A stretch of 64,000 bases of DNA, taken from positions 434,001-498,000 of the forward strand of contig CAWHVB010000002.1 of NCBI GenBank assembly GCA_963832715.1. Reading direction: 5' to 3'. Shown here piece after piece: positions 46,092 to 55,663 of the stretch (the stretch's first letter is position 1; every line of letters starts with the position of its first letter). The notes under the pieces were generated by a model. It saw only the letters and a list, made by a program, of their open reading frames with translations. It was not told where the DNA came from and ran no database searches. Made by a program: the position numbers and the translations under genes. This stretch comes from DATFVA01 sp963832715 (lineage in GTDB: Bacteria > Bacteroidota > Ignavibacteria > Ignavibacteriales > Ignavibacteriaceae).

Positions 46092-47840
46092 TTACTTTAA
46101 TTCCTCCAGCTCTTTCTCAAGAAGCTGTTTGTAATGCAGATCGGCATAAATACCATTCAGGGAAACAAGTTTATCGTGAGTTCCCTCCTCAGCAATCCTT
46201 CCTTCAGAAAGGACTATAATTTTATCAGCGTCCTTTACCGTGGAGATACGGTGACTGATTATAATGCTGGTCCTTCCCTTCATAAAGTTCTTGAGATTTT
46301 TCAATATCTCTTCCTCAGTGTTTGTATCGACGGAGGAAAAAGAATCATCAAGGATTAATATTTCGGGATCAATAACGAGCGCTCTTGCAAGTGTGGCCCT
46401 CTGCTTCTGACCTCCGGAAAGCGTAATCCCTCTTTCACCGCTAATGGTATCATAACCGTGGGGGAACGATTCAATGTCTTTATGAAAATTTGCTATAGAA
46501 GCAGCTTCTTTAACTTTTTCAAGATTAACTTCTCTAACTCCGTAAGATATGTTATTCAGCAGGGTATCTGAGAAAAGGAATGGCTCCTGCTGAACATAGC
46601 CTATATTTTTTCTAAGGATGTCAAGAGGGATCCTTTTTACATTTCTACCGTCAATCAGCAGCTCGCCGCCTGATACATCATACAACCGGGGGATAAGATT
46701 TACCAGGGTTGTTTTTCCGCTTCCTGTATATCCCATTACTGCAATAGTTGAGCCTTCCGGAATTTTCAGATTTATATCCTTAAGCACATAAGGGAGATGT
46801 TCACCATACCTGAAAGAAACATTCCGGAACTCTATACCGCCTTTCAGACGGGTGATGTTCTTATCGGTTTCTTCCGTATCGTTAATTTCGTAGGGTTCGT
46901 GAAATATCTTATTCAGACGCTTCATACTTGCTTCGCCCTGCTGAACTATATTGACTACCCATCCGAATGCGATCATCGGCCAGATTAATATTCCCAGGTA
47001 GAAAGTAAATGCAGTTAGTTCGCCCAGGTTCATCGATCCTGAAATAATCTTACCGCCTCCGACAAGGATCACTATAATAAGCGAAAGACCGGTTATAATA
47101 AACAGGATGGGCATCAGCATTGCCTGTACTTTTATCATCCGCATATTTTTTTCGAGGTAATCGCGGCTCATTTCTTTAAATGATTCAATCTCACCATTCT
47201 CCCGTACGTATGACTTGATAACTCTTATACCTGAAAAATTTTCCTGGGCTTTGGTAGTAAGCTCTGCAAACTTCTCCTGTATTTTTGTGAACCTTTCATG
47301 GATCTTCTTCCCTATTTTATATACAAGAAATGAGAGAAGCGGAAGAGGAACCAGGGTATAGATTGTTAATGAAAAGTTAAGTGATATCATCAGGGCTATC
47401 ACCATAGTAAGTCTTACTGAGGTATCCATTGAGTACATAACTGCGGGTCCGAGAAATGCCCTGACAGCATTCACATCATTGGTGGCATGAGCCATTATGT
47501 TGCCGGTGGAATTATTCTGGAAGTACCTCAATGGAAGTCTTTGTATATGCGCCCAGAAATCCTCTCTTAAATCGTATTCAATTTCGCGTGAAACGACTAT
47601 AATAGTCTGCCGTATAAAGAATCTGAAAACGCCGGCGAAAATAGCCGTCAGAACGATTAAGAGTCCATAATTGAATAACTGTTCGACCGTAGCATTATGA
47701 TCAAAAGAGTTAATTGCGTCCTTAAGAAGGAGCGGGATATAGACAGCTCCGATATTCGAGAGTATAATGAAAACAATTCCCCACCCCAATTTCCTTTTAT
47801 ACTTCAGAAAATATTTTTTAAGTGTGAATAAATTCTTCAT
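46092..47840 (-). CDS. ABC exporter half-transporter, subunit with degenerate ATP site
   Basis: A 582-residue half-transporter (MdlA-like) with six transmembrane helices at about 18-290 and an ATPase domain from about 330. Walker A is GYTGSGKTT, and the signature LSGGQ is canonical. Walker B reads ILILDDSFSS, with Asp where the catalytic Glu should be. This is the pattern of heterodimeric exporters such as TM287/288 and BmrCD, where one of the two ATP sites is catalytically weak. It is the first gene of the pair. Confidence 0.92.
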   Translation of the reverse strand: MKNLFTLKKYFLKYKRKLGWGIVFIILSNIGAVYIPLLLKDAINSFDHNATVEQLFNYGLLIVLTAIFAGVFRFFIRQTIIVVSREIEYDLREDFWAHIQRLPLRYFQNNSTGNIMAHATNDVNAVRAFLGPAVMYSMDTSVRLTMVIALMISLNFSLTIYTLVPLPLLSFLVYKIGKKIHERFTKIQEKFAELTTKAQENFSGIRVIKSYVRENGEIESFKEMSRDYLEKNMRMIKVQAMLMPILFIITGLSLIIVILVGGGKIISGSMNLGELTAFTFYLGILIWPMIAFGWVVNIVQQGEASMKRLNKIFHEPYEINDTEETDKNITRLKGGIEFRNVSFRYGEHLPYVLKDINLKIPEGSTIAVMGYTGSGKTTLVNLIPRLYDVSGGELLIDGRNVKRIPLDILRKNIGYVQQEPFLFSDTLLNNISYGVREVNLEKVKEAASIANFHKDIESFPHGYDTISGERGITLSGGQKQRATLARALVIDPEILILDDSFSSVDTNTEEEILKNLKNFMKGRTSIIISHRISTVKDADKIIVLSEGRIAEEGTHDKLVSLNGIYADLHYKQLLEKELEELK

Positions 47841-47916
47841 TGGACAATATAATATTTAACCATTACCCTAAAAAAGGCAAGGTCCGTTTACGTATTTATT
47901 TTATTAAGCTCGATTA

Positions 47917-49194
47917 CTAATCTATAATATCAAACCCGGTGTATTTCTGCAATACCAAAGGAACTGTAATTTTCCCGTCCGCGGTCTGATAATTTTCAAG
48001 TATTGAAACCATTAACCTGCTGGTTGCAAGACCCGATCCGTTGAGAGTATGAACAAACTCAGGTTTTTTAGTTGTTTCAGGTCTGAAGCGGATATTTGCA
48101 CGCCTTGCCTGAAAATTTTCAAAATTGCTGCAGGATGAGGCCTCAAGCCAGCGGTTTTCAGCAGGCGACCAGGTCTCGATGTCATAACATTTTGCAGCGG
48201 AAAAACTTAAATCCCCTGTACATAATAATAAAATTCTGTAAGGAATCTTTAATGCTTTCAGAATATCTTCCGCATCATTTACCAGGTTTTCAAGTTCTTC
48301 ATAGGAAGAGCCGGGTTTTACCAGCTTAACCATTTCGACTTTATTAAACTGGTGAACCCTAAGGAATCCTTTGGATTCCTTTCCGTAGGAACCCGCCTCT
48401 CTTCTGAAACAGGCAGAATAACCAACATGCCGTATTGGAAGTTCATTTTCATTGATAATATCATTTCTGTAAATATTGGTAATTGGAACTTCGGCCGTCG
48501 GAATTGGATAAAGTTCATCTTTCTCGATCGCATACATATCTTCTTCCATTTTTGGAAGCTGTCCTGTTCCTTTCATTGAATCGCGGTTTACAAGAAAAGG
48601 AGGGAATACTTCAGTATAATTATGATGCTGCAGATGATAGTCAAGCATAAAATTTATTAATGCTCTTTCAAGAGTTGCCCCTTTTGCTAAATAAAGGGGA
48701 AATCCCGAGCCGGATATTTTTGCACCGCGTTCAAAATCAAGGATCTTTAATTTTTTACCGAGTTCAATATGATCAAGAACGTTTTCTTTTTTATCGAATG
48801 AGAAGCCATCCGGAGCCCATTGCCTGACTTCAATATTATCTTCTGCAGTTTTTCCGACCGGCACAGATTCGTGAGGCATATTCGGGACGTACATCAGGAT
48901 GCTGTTTAATTCATTCTCGACTTCACGCAGCTGAGAATCAATTTCTGTAATCTGATCGGATACGAGCTTCATTGAAGAAAGGAGATCAGAGACATCCTTC
49001 CCCTGCTTTTTCAAAACGGGAATCTGTGATGAAACCTGGTTCCTTTCGGATTTTAATTCATCCCCCCGGAGAATAAGCTCTCTTCTTCTCTCATCCAGGG
49101 TAAGAATTTCATCAACCCTGTCCTTTTCATTTTTATTTCTGATTCCCTGTTTTACTGCTTCAGGATTTTCACGGATATATTTTAGATCTAACAT
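47917..49194 (-). CDS. serS: Seryl-tRNA synthetase
   Basis: Charges tRNA-Ser. The 425-residue class II synthetase has an N-terminal coiled-coil arm (about 30-105, LKSERNQVSSQIPVLKKQG), motif 2 in FRREAGSYGKESKGFLRVHQF and motif 3 in LNGSGLATSRLMVSILENYQ. It lies between leuS and the ABC exporter genes, all on the minus strand. Confidence 0.97.
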   Translation of the reverse strand: MLDLKYIRENPEAVKQGIRNKNEKDRVDEILTLDERRRELILRGDELKSERNQVSSQIPVLKKQGKDVSDLLSSMKLVSDQITEIDSQLREVENELNSILMYVPNMPHESVPVGKTAEDNIEVRQWAPDGFSFDKKENVLDHIELGKKLKILDFERGAKISGSGFPLYLAKGATLERALINFMLDYHLQHHNYTEVFPPFLVNRDSMKGTGQLPKMEEDMYAIEKDELYPIPTAEVPITNIYRNDIINENELPIRHVGYSACFRREAGSYGKESKGFLRVHQFNKVEMVKLVKPGSSYEELENLVNDAEDILKALKIPYRILLLCTGDLSFSAAKCYDIETWSPAENRWLEASSCSNFENFQARRANIRFRPETTKKPEFVHTLNGSGLATSRLMVSILENYQTADGKITVPLVLQKYTGFDIID

Positions 49195-49222
49195 TTAATG
49201 AATTTCTTTCCGATAATAGTTA

Positions 49223-51690
49223 TTACTTCACAACAATATTGTAGATCTTATTCTTCACATAGATCTCTTTTACAATATTTTTTCCTTCTGTATGTCTCGC
49301 AACTTTTTCATTAGCCGTCAGGGTCCTTTTTACATCATCCTGTTCACTGTTAAGCGGAACTTCAATGGTGTCTCTGAGCTTTCCGTTTACCTGCACAGCT
49401 ATATGCACTGTATCAGCAACAAGCGCCGATTCATCATAGCTGAACCATACAGGATTAACGAATAATGACTTTTCATTTCCAAGGATCTGCCAGCATTCCT
49501 CTGCAAGATGAGGAGCTACGGGAGCAAGCAGTACTGCAAACCTGCTCAGTGAGTAGAGCTTAATTTCATCGGAACACTCACCGATATTCTTAAGCTCATT
49601 AATTAATTCCATCAGCGAGGCAATAGCAGTATTAAATCTAAAGCTGCTTATTTCTTCCTCAAACTTCTTGACAGTCTGGTTCGTCTTCCTGTAGATTGCT
49701 TTTTCCTCCTCATTAAGAGAAGTGATATCATATTTTTCCTTTGAGGAAGTCTTACCGGCAAGAGCTGCATATTTACTGAATAAATCATACGTTCTCAAAA
49801 CGAACCGTTCAACTCCCGAAATACCTTTATCGCTCCAGTCACCTCCGAGCTCATAAGGACCCATGAACATCAAATACATTCTGAAGACATCGGAACCGTA
49901 CTGCAAGGTAAATTCATCAGGATTAACTACATTACCCCGCGATTTCGACATCTTCGCACCATTCATTAGTGATTGTTCCCTGGTGAATAAGATGCTGAAA
50001 TGGTTCATTGGTATTGGTTAAGCCCAGGTCTCTTAAAAACTTATGTATAAAACGTGCATATAGCAGGTGCATTGTGGCATGTTCTGCACCGCCAACATAC
50101 ATATCTACGGGAATCCAGTCCTTTGCTTTTTCTTTATCAAAAATTGCATCCTTTATATGCGGATCCAGGTATCTGAAATAGTACCAGGAAGAGTCAACGA
50201 AAGTATCCATTGTATCTGCATCCCGTTTTGCTTCAGAACCGCAGTTCGGACATTTCACATTCATAAAGTCAGAGTTTGTAGTAAGCGGCGATTCTCCCGA
50301 GTGTTTAAATTCAACTTCATAAGGAAGTGTAACAGGCAGATCTTCTTCCGCAACAGGAACAATCCCGCAGTCAGGGCAATGAATCACAGGAATCGGAGTA
50401 CCCCAGTAACGCTGGCGGGAAATCAGCCAGTCTCTCAACCGGTAATTTATCTTCCGTTTTCCAAAATTTCTTAGCTCAAGGTATTCAATTATTCTTCGCT
50501 TACCGATTTCGGATTCGAGTCCGTTAAACTCATCCGAGAAAACCATTTCACCTGTTCCAGTATAGGCCTGTTTTAGCTCATCATCAACGCCGGTACCGGG
50601 TTCCAGAATTACCTTTTTTACAGGGAGTGCAAACTTTTTAGCAAATTCAAAATCACGTTCATCATGACCCGGAACTGCCATTACACACCCGGTTCCATAT
50701 GTAAGCAATGCATAATCAGCTATCCAGATCGGGATCTTTTCACTGTCAACCGGGTTAATTGCATAAGCACCGATCGGGGTGCCAGTTTTTTCTTTTACAG
50801 TTGAAGTTCGTTCAATTTCAGAAAGCAGCTTCACAGATTCCCGGTAAGCGTTTACATCGTCTTTGTATTCGGGTGCTGTCAGTTTATCAACCAGGGGATG
50901 CTCCGGTGCGAGAACAACATAAGTAACACCATACAGGGTATCCGGTCGGGTAGTAAAAACAGTATATAACTTCATCGCTGCCGTCAACCTTAAAATCAAC
51001 TTCGGCCCCTTCACTTTTGCCAATCCAGTTGCGCTGCATCAGTTTGGTTTTCTCAGGCCAGTCAATGGTTTCCAATCCCTGGAGAAGCTCTTCTGCATAA
51101 TCTGTAATCTTAAAAAACCATTGAGTAAGGTTCTTCTGAACCACCACTGCTCCGCACCTCTCGCAAGTTCCATCAGGCTTAACCTGTTCATTAGCAAGCA
51201 CAGTCTGATCATTAGGACACCAGTTCACAGGCGCATTTTTCCGGTAAGCCAATCCTTTCTCATAAAGCTTCAAAAACAGCCATTGATTCCATTTATAATA
51301 CTCAGGATCGCAGGTCATCAATTCTGCATCCCAGTCATACATGCAGCCCATTTTCTTCAACTGGGTACGAATGTCGGTAATATTCTGCATCGTACTATCA
51401 TACGGATGCACGCCCGATTTTATCGCATAGTTTTCTGCCGGAAGTCCGAAAGCATCATATCCAATCGGTTCAAAGACATTATAACCCGTCAGCTTTTTAT
51501 ATCTTGCCCAGGAATCATTAGGACCATAGTTATACCAGTGCCCGATATGAAGTTTTGCACCGGAAGGGTAGATAAACATTACGAGGGAGTAAAGCTTATT
51601 ATCTGTTTTACTTAAATTTGTTCTGGCAACCTTATTCTCTGTCCAGAACTGCTGCCATTTAGACTCTATTTCAGAAAAGGGGTATCGCAT
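49223..51690 (-). CDS. leuS: Leucyl-tRNA synthetase, reading frame broken near 50966 and 49965
   Basis: Charges tRNA-Leu; essential. Three overlapping frames join to one protein of about 822 residues. The N-terminal part holds MFIYPSGAKLHIGHW (HIGH motif) and FEPIGYDAFGLPAENYAIK. It leaves frame near 50966, where GTTATATACTG appears to have lost a TA. The middle frame continues with YTVFTTRPDTLYGVT, the editing domain, the zinc-type Cys set (VIHCPDCGIVP) and FVDSSWYYFRY. It leaves frame near 49965. The last frame carries the KMSKS loop (AKMSKSRGNVVNPDEF), the anticodon-binding helices and the C-terminal domain. All the motifs needed for activity are present, so the breaks are most likely sequencing or assembly indels. 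Confidence 0.93.
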
Positions 51691-51851
51691 TTACACTTTG
51701 TGTCGGTTTAAAAATTGACTTCAAATTTACCGAAATCGGGAGGGAATTCAAATATTTTTAGTAAGTCATCACAATATGATTTGGTTAACACATTGTAGAC
51801 ATTTTTCTATAAAATGCATATAATAAGGCTCAATAATCCGGGTATTAATCA

Positions 51852-53027
51852 ATGCAGATATCTGTTACAGACCTTATAGCAATTATCGCAACCCTGCAGT
51901 TATTTATCTTTTCTTTTTACCTTTTAAGAATTAAAAAGGGGAACAGGATAAATCAGCTTCTGCTGTCCGCCTTTCTTTTCAGTAATGCTATGTATTTAAT
52001 CGGTTATCTTTTGTTTGCATTTTCCGAATACATCCTTCCATCTGGTGCACACTTTTTTTTCATAGGAAATTCGTTCGGTTTTGTCTTTGGTCCACTTTTA
52101 TTTCTATATACCCGGTCGCTTACAGACAATAACTTCCGGCTTAAAAAAACAGATTTGCTCCACTTAATTCCTTTTTTAATCTATAATGTTTTATATGCCA
52201 TTTATTACCATTTTGAACCTGTTTCAGTTAAAATAGAAATGCTCCAAAGAGGCGCAGTGCTTCCATATTCACTTGGATTTCAGGTAAATCTCGCGATGAA
52301 TGTTCAGATACTTATTTATATGGCAGTTACATTGTTCCTTCTGTTTAGCTATAGTAAAAGGATCAAATCTCTTTATTCCATGATCCAACACCTGGAGCTC
52401 GGCTGGCTGGAACTCGTTCTTTATGCTTTTCTCTTAATGTGGCTGATCGATCTTGCTCACTTTCTTATCCGGAATACAAGCGGAATTTCTGCGGAATTAT
52501 CGGGTTATTTAACTTTTATTTCAATTACAATAAATTTTGTATTTGCAAACCTTGTTATTTATAAAGGACTTAAGCAGCCGTTTCAATTCTTCGGAGTTGA
52601 AAAAGATCTTCCCAAAACCAGGAGCGATAATCAACTGGTTTCTGAAGAAGAGAGCAATATCTACCTGGAAAAACTGCTGAATTATATGAGAGAAGAAAAA
52701 CCTTATCTTACATCCACATTAACTCTTAAAGAACTTTCCGAACGGCTGGAAATAAATCCGAGAGTGTTATCCAGAATTATAAATGAGAAAAGGAATCAGA
52801 ATTTCTTTGATTTTATTAACAGTTACAGAATAGATGACGCGAAATTGATCCTCTCAAATCCTGCCAAAAGAAAAATGACTGTACTTGAAGTATTATACGG
52901 GGTTGGTTTCAATTCGAAATCCGTCTTCAATACAACCTTCAAAAAGTATACAGGAGTTACCCCTACGGAATACAGGAAACGATATCTCCCCTACCACTCT
53001 CATCATGCTGTTCAAAAATCAGCTTAA
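51852..53027 (+). CDS. Membrane-bound AraC-family transcriptional regulator
   Basis: A 391-residue protein with about seven transmembrane helices at 5-245 (FIFSFYLLRIKKG through ITINFVFANLVIYKG) joined to a C-terminal AraC-type HTH pair at about 285-380: LTLKELSERLEINPRVLSRIIN and VLEVLYGVGFNSKSVFNTTFKKYTGVTPTEYRKRY. This layout is common in Bacteroidota. The signal it senses and the target genes are unknown; the neighbouring T9SS beta-helix protein gene is on the same strand 120 bases on. Confidence 0.9.
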   Translation: MQISVTDLIAIIATLQLFIFSFYLLRIKKGNRINQLLLSAFLFSNAMYLIGYLLFAFSEYILPSGAHFFFIGNSFGFVFGPLLFLYTRSLTDNNFRLKKTDLLHLIPFLIYNVLYAIYYHFEPVSVKIEMLQRGAVLPYSLGFQVNLAMNVQILIYMAVTLFLLFSYSKRIKSLYSMIQHLELGWLELVLYAFLLMWLIDLAHFLIRNTSGISAELSGYLTFISITINFVFANLVIYKGLKQPFQFFGVEKDLPKTRSDNQLVSEEESNIYLEKLLNYMREEKPYLTSTLTLKELSERLEINPRVLSRIINEKRNQNFFDFINSYRIDDAKLILSNPAKRKMTVLEVLYGVGFNSKSVFNTTFKKYTGVTPTEYRKRYLPYHSHHAVQKSA

Positions 53028-53045
53028 TAAACCGTTCATCAGTTT

Positions 53046-53091
53046 GTCCTGCAGAAAATAGTTCGGAAACATGTTTCAGGACGATTTTTTT
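53046..53091 (+). terminator. Likely terminator of the AraC-type regulator gene
   Basis: GTCCTG (53046-53051) pairs with CAGGAC (53077-53082), with three further A-T pairs after a bulge, then GATTTTTTT on the plus strand. The large loop makes it less certain. Confidence 0.5.
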
Positions 53092-53146
53092 AAAATCCTG
53101 ATATAGATTGCCTTCAAAATTTTAACATAAAATCACTGGAGGTCAA

Positions 53147-54583
53147 ATGCTTCGCACTATCCTGTTTTATTGTTTTTTCCTGGGAATTTTGTTCCAGGGT
53201 CTTTTTAACGCAGAAGTACTGAACGTTCCTTCTCAGTACAGTTCAATCCAGCAGGCAATAAATTCTGCTCAAAATGGCGATACCGTGCTTGTTGCTGAAG
53301 GTACATATTTTGAAAACATCAATTTTTCTGGAAAAAACATCGTTGTAGCAAGCGGTTATATTATTGACAAGGATCCAATGCATATCTTTAATACGGTGAT
53401 AAATGGCAGCAGTCCGGTTAGTCCTGATTCTGCAAGCTGTGTAAGAATTGTATCGGGTGAAGACGGTACAGCAGTTCTCTCAGGTTTTACTTTAACCGGC
53501 GGAACAGGAACAAAATGGGTCGATGAGCATGGCGCCGGGGTGTATAGGGAAGGAGGCGGCATAATTATCACTTTATCATCTCCGACTATAGAAAATAACC
53601 TTATTTTAAGCAATGAAGCAATTGACAGAACTGGGGTTACCAGTGCAGGCGGAGGAGGAATAAGAGCCGGCGACTCGAATGCGCATATTTACAATAATAT
53701 AATTGCAGATAACAAAGGACACTATGGAGCAGGAGTTGTCTGGAATTATGCGACCGGTGAAATGAAGAATAATATTATTGTTAATAACAGCGGCGGAGAG
53801 GATTTCGGAGGAGGCGGTGTGTGGACATTAGCGTCCGGAGAAACAATAATAGAAAATAACGTGATCGCTTTTAATTCTGTTTCAGGAAGCGGAGGAAACA
53901 AAGGAAAAGGTGGGGGAATATTAGTCTGGTCAACTTCTATAAAAGCCGAAAATAACATCATCTGGGGGAACACCCAGACATCCGGCGACCAGATATTTCT
54001 TACCGGCAGCGGGAGTGCCGATGTAACTTATAGCGATATAGAGGGAGGTTTTGCAGGTGAAGGCAATATAAATGAAGATCCGGTTCTTTCAGAAGATATT
54101 TATCTGCCCGGGGCAAATACAGGATGTATAGACGGCGGGGATCCGGATCCTGCATTTAATGACCCTGAAGATCCTGCTAATCCCGGCTTTGCTTTATACC
54201 CTGCTCTCGGAACGACCAGGAATGATATGGGAGCTTACGGAGGACCCATGGGCAAGCTGCTTCCGCTGATTGTTACAGACATAAAAGAAAAAAGAAACGG
54301 TAATAACGTTCCTAAAGGTTTTTATTTATACCAGAATTATCCGAATCCTTTCAACCCGGAAACCACTATAAAATTTTCTGTGCCTTCAAAAAGTTATGTT
54401 TCGCTTAAGATTTATAATATTCTTGGAAAAGTGGTTGCGGATCTGGTAAACAACGAAAAACAGGAAGGCACTTATAGTATTAATTTTAATTCAAATGATT
54501 ACAAGTTATCTACAGGTGTTTATGTCTGCGAACTTGAGTCGGGTAATTTTTTATCTACAAGGAAACTTTTATTGCTAAAGTGA
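53147..54583 (+). CDS. Secreted right-handed beta-helix protein with type IX secretion sorting domain
   Basis: A 478-residue protein with a signal peptide (about 1-22), then VPSQYSSIQQAINSAQNGDTVLVAEGTYFENI, the start of pectate-lyase-type/parallel beta-helix proteins. Repeated NNIIxxNxxxxGGG coils follow (IENNLILSNEA, YNNIIADNKG, MKNNIIVNNSGG, IENNVIAFNS, AENNIIWGNTQ). The last 85 residues are a T9SS sorting domain (NYPNPFNPETTIKFSVP to TRKLLLLK). No catalytic residues can be assigned; it may bind or cut surface polysaccharide. Confidence 0.9.
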   Translation: MLRTILFYCFFLGILFQGLFNAEVLNVPSQYSSIQQAINSAQNGDTVLVAEGTYFENINFSGKNIVVASGYIIDKDPMHIFNTVINGSSPVSPDSASCVRIVSGEDGTAVLSGFTLTGGTGTKWVDEHGAGVYREGGGIIITLSSPTIENNLILSNEAIDRTGVTSAGGGGIRAGDSNAHIYNNIIADNKGHYGAGVVWNYATGEMKNNIIVNNSGGEDFGGGGVWTLASGETIIENNVIAFNSVSGSGGNKGKGGGILVWSTSIKAENNIIWGNTQTSGDQIFLTGSGSADVTYSDIEGGFAGEGNINEDPVLSEDIYLPGANTGCIDGGDPDPAFNDPEDPANPGFALYPALGTTRNDMGAYGGPMGKLLPLIVTDIKEKRNGNNVPKGFYLYQNYPNPFNPETTIKFSVPSKSYVSLKIYNILGKVVADLVNNEKQEGTYSINFNSNDYKLSTGVYVCELESGNFLSTRKLLLLK

Positions 54584-54611
54584 GTAGATATAATTAAAAT
54601 TCGGAACTTTT

Positions 54612-54697
54612 AATCACCCGGTAGAATTCTGCTTTCTCTTAAAACGAAAGAATTCTGTAGTGTCCCCCGACAGCACACTACCCCGGGTGATTTTTTA
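54612..54697 (+). terminator. Branched terminator with two mutually exclusive stems
   Basis: An outer stem AATCACCC (54612-54619) with GGGTGATT (54685-54692) leads into a T6 tail. It extends with GTAG (54621-54624) pairing CTAC (54678-54681). Inside, GAATTC (54624-54629)/GAATTC with CTTTC (54632-54636)/GAAAG form one arm. A second arm GTAGTGT (54657-54663)/ACACTAC (54675-54681) competes for the same CTAC. It ends the beta-helix gene. Confidence 0.7.
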
Positions 54698-54707
54698 ATT
54701 TAATCGA

Positions 54708-55445
54708 TCAGTCTTCAAAATATTCTGTGCCGCCGCGATCAATAAAACCCCAGCGGCCGCCGATTTTTACTGAAATTAAACCGTTTCTGATTTCACCGAT
54801 CTTATCATACTTGATGGGAGTTACGCCCTTACCGTTTTTATCTATCAAGCCCCACCAATCGTTTAGTCTGACGTAAGTAATCCCGTTAAAAAAAGAACCG
54901 ACATCATCGAAATTTCCAGGAATGACTTTTTCCCCCTTCCTGTTTATGAACCCCCATTTTCCCTTTTCCTTAATGGGCAGATAATCTTCTTTCAGCTCGC
55001 CGATTTCATCATATCGTATTGGGGCAACGCTCTGGGCAGAAGTATTCAACAGGCCCCATTTATCATTTAACTTAACCGGGAATAAACCATCAAGGAAATC
55101 GCCAATTTCACTGTATTGTACCGGTATGATTTCCTTCCCGGTTTTATCGATCACACCCCATTTTCCCGAGAAAACGATTTTATCATCTTTCTTTTTAATA
55201 CCAAAGTTCACCCTTGCAAAACCGGTGTGGAAATCTTCAACCTCATCGTATTTTATTGAGGTAATTTCCTTCCCCGCTGTATCTATAAACCCCCATTTGT
55301 CATTTAATTTGACCCGTACAAGATCTTCAATAAATGCACCAACCCGGTCGTATTTAACCGGTATAAGAATTTCTTTTCTTGAATTGCAGAAGCCCCATTT
55401 ATCTGCTTTCCGATATGGAATAAGTTCGGGAAGAACATTTTTCAT
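54708..55445 (-). CDS. WG-repeat protein
   Basis: A 245-residue cytoplasmic protein built of seven WG (KWG) repeats of about 33 residues: KWGFIDTAGKEIT, KWGVIDKTGKEII, KWGLLNTSAQSVA, KWGFINRKGEKVI, WWGLIDKNGKGVT, RWGFIDRGG and an N-terminal KWGFCNSRKEILI. Each repeat contributes a beta-meander. Such proteins have no set biochemical role and are thought to bind partners. Confidence 0.92.
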   Translation of the reverse strand: MKNVLPELIPYRKADKWGFCNSRKEILIPVKYDRVGAFIEDLVRVKLNDKWGFIDTAGKEITSIKYDEVEDFHTGFARVNFGIKKKDDKIVFSGKWGVIDKTGKEIIPVQYSEIGDFLDGLFPVKLNDKWGLLNTSAQSVAPIRYDEIGELKEDYLPIKEKGKWGFINRKGEKVIPGNFDDVGSFFNGITYVRLNDWWGLIDKNGKGVTPIKYDKIGEIRNGLISVKIGGRWGFIDRGGTEYFED

Positions 55446-55565
55446 TAAACATAATCTCCTGATAAATTTTCAAACCAACTCTTCAACTTATACATCAGGC
55501 GCTTTTGAATAATAAGTATAAAGAGCCTTCATTTCGGATCAATTTTCACCCTCTTAATTGTACAA

Positions 55566-55600
55566 AATAAAAAACCCCTTAAGTGTGCTGCTTAAGGGGT
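55566..55600 (-). terminator. Rho-independent terminator of the lipoprotein gene at 55664
   Basis: On the minus strand a 10-bp stem, ACCCCTTAAG with CTTAAGGGGT (55574-55583 and 55591-55600 on the plus strand), is followed by TTTTTTATTTT. It lies 64 bases after the stop at 55664. Confidence 0.85.
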
Positions 55601-55663
55601 GTTAGGCCTTTGTTGAGGGAACATATATTTGCCCGAGGGGGAGGCAAATACAAGCCAAAAAAA

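Noticed and set aside
49223..51690. leuS as a real pseudogene
   Set aside because: Every motif is present and undecayed on each side of the two shifts and the gene is essential, so indel errors are more likely.
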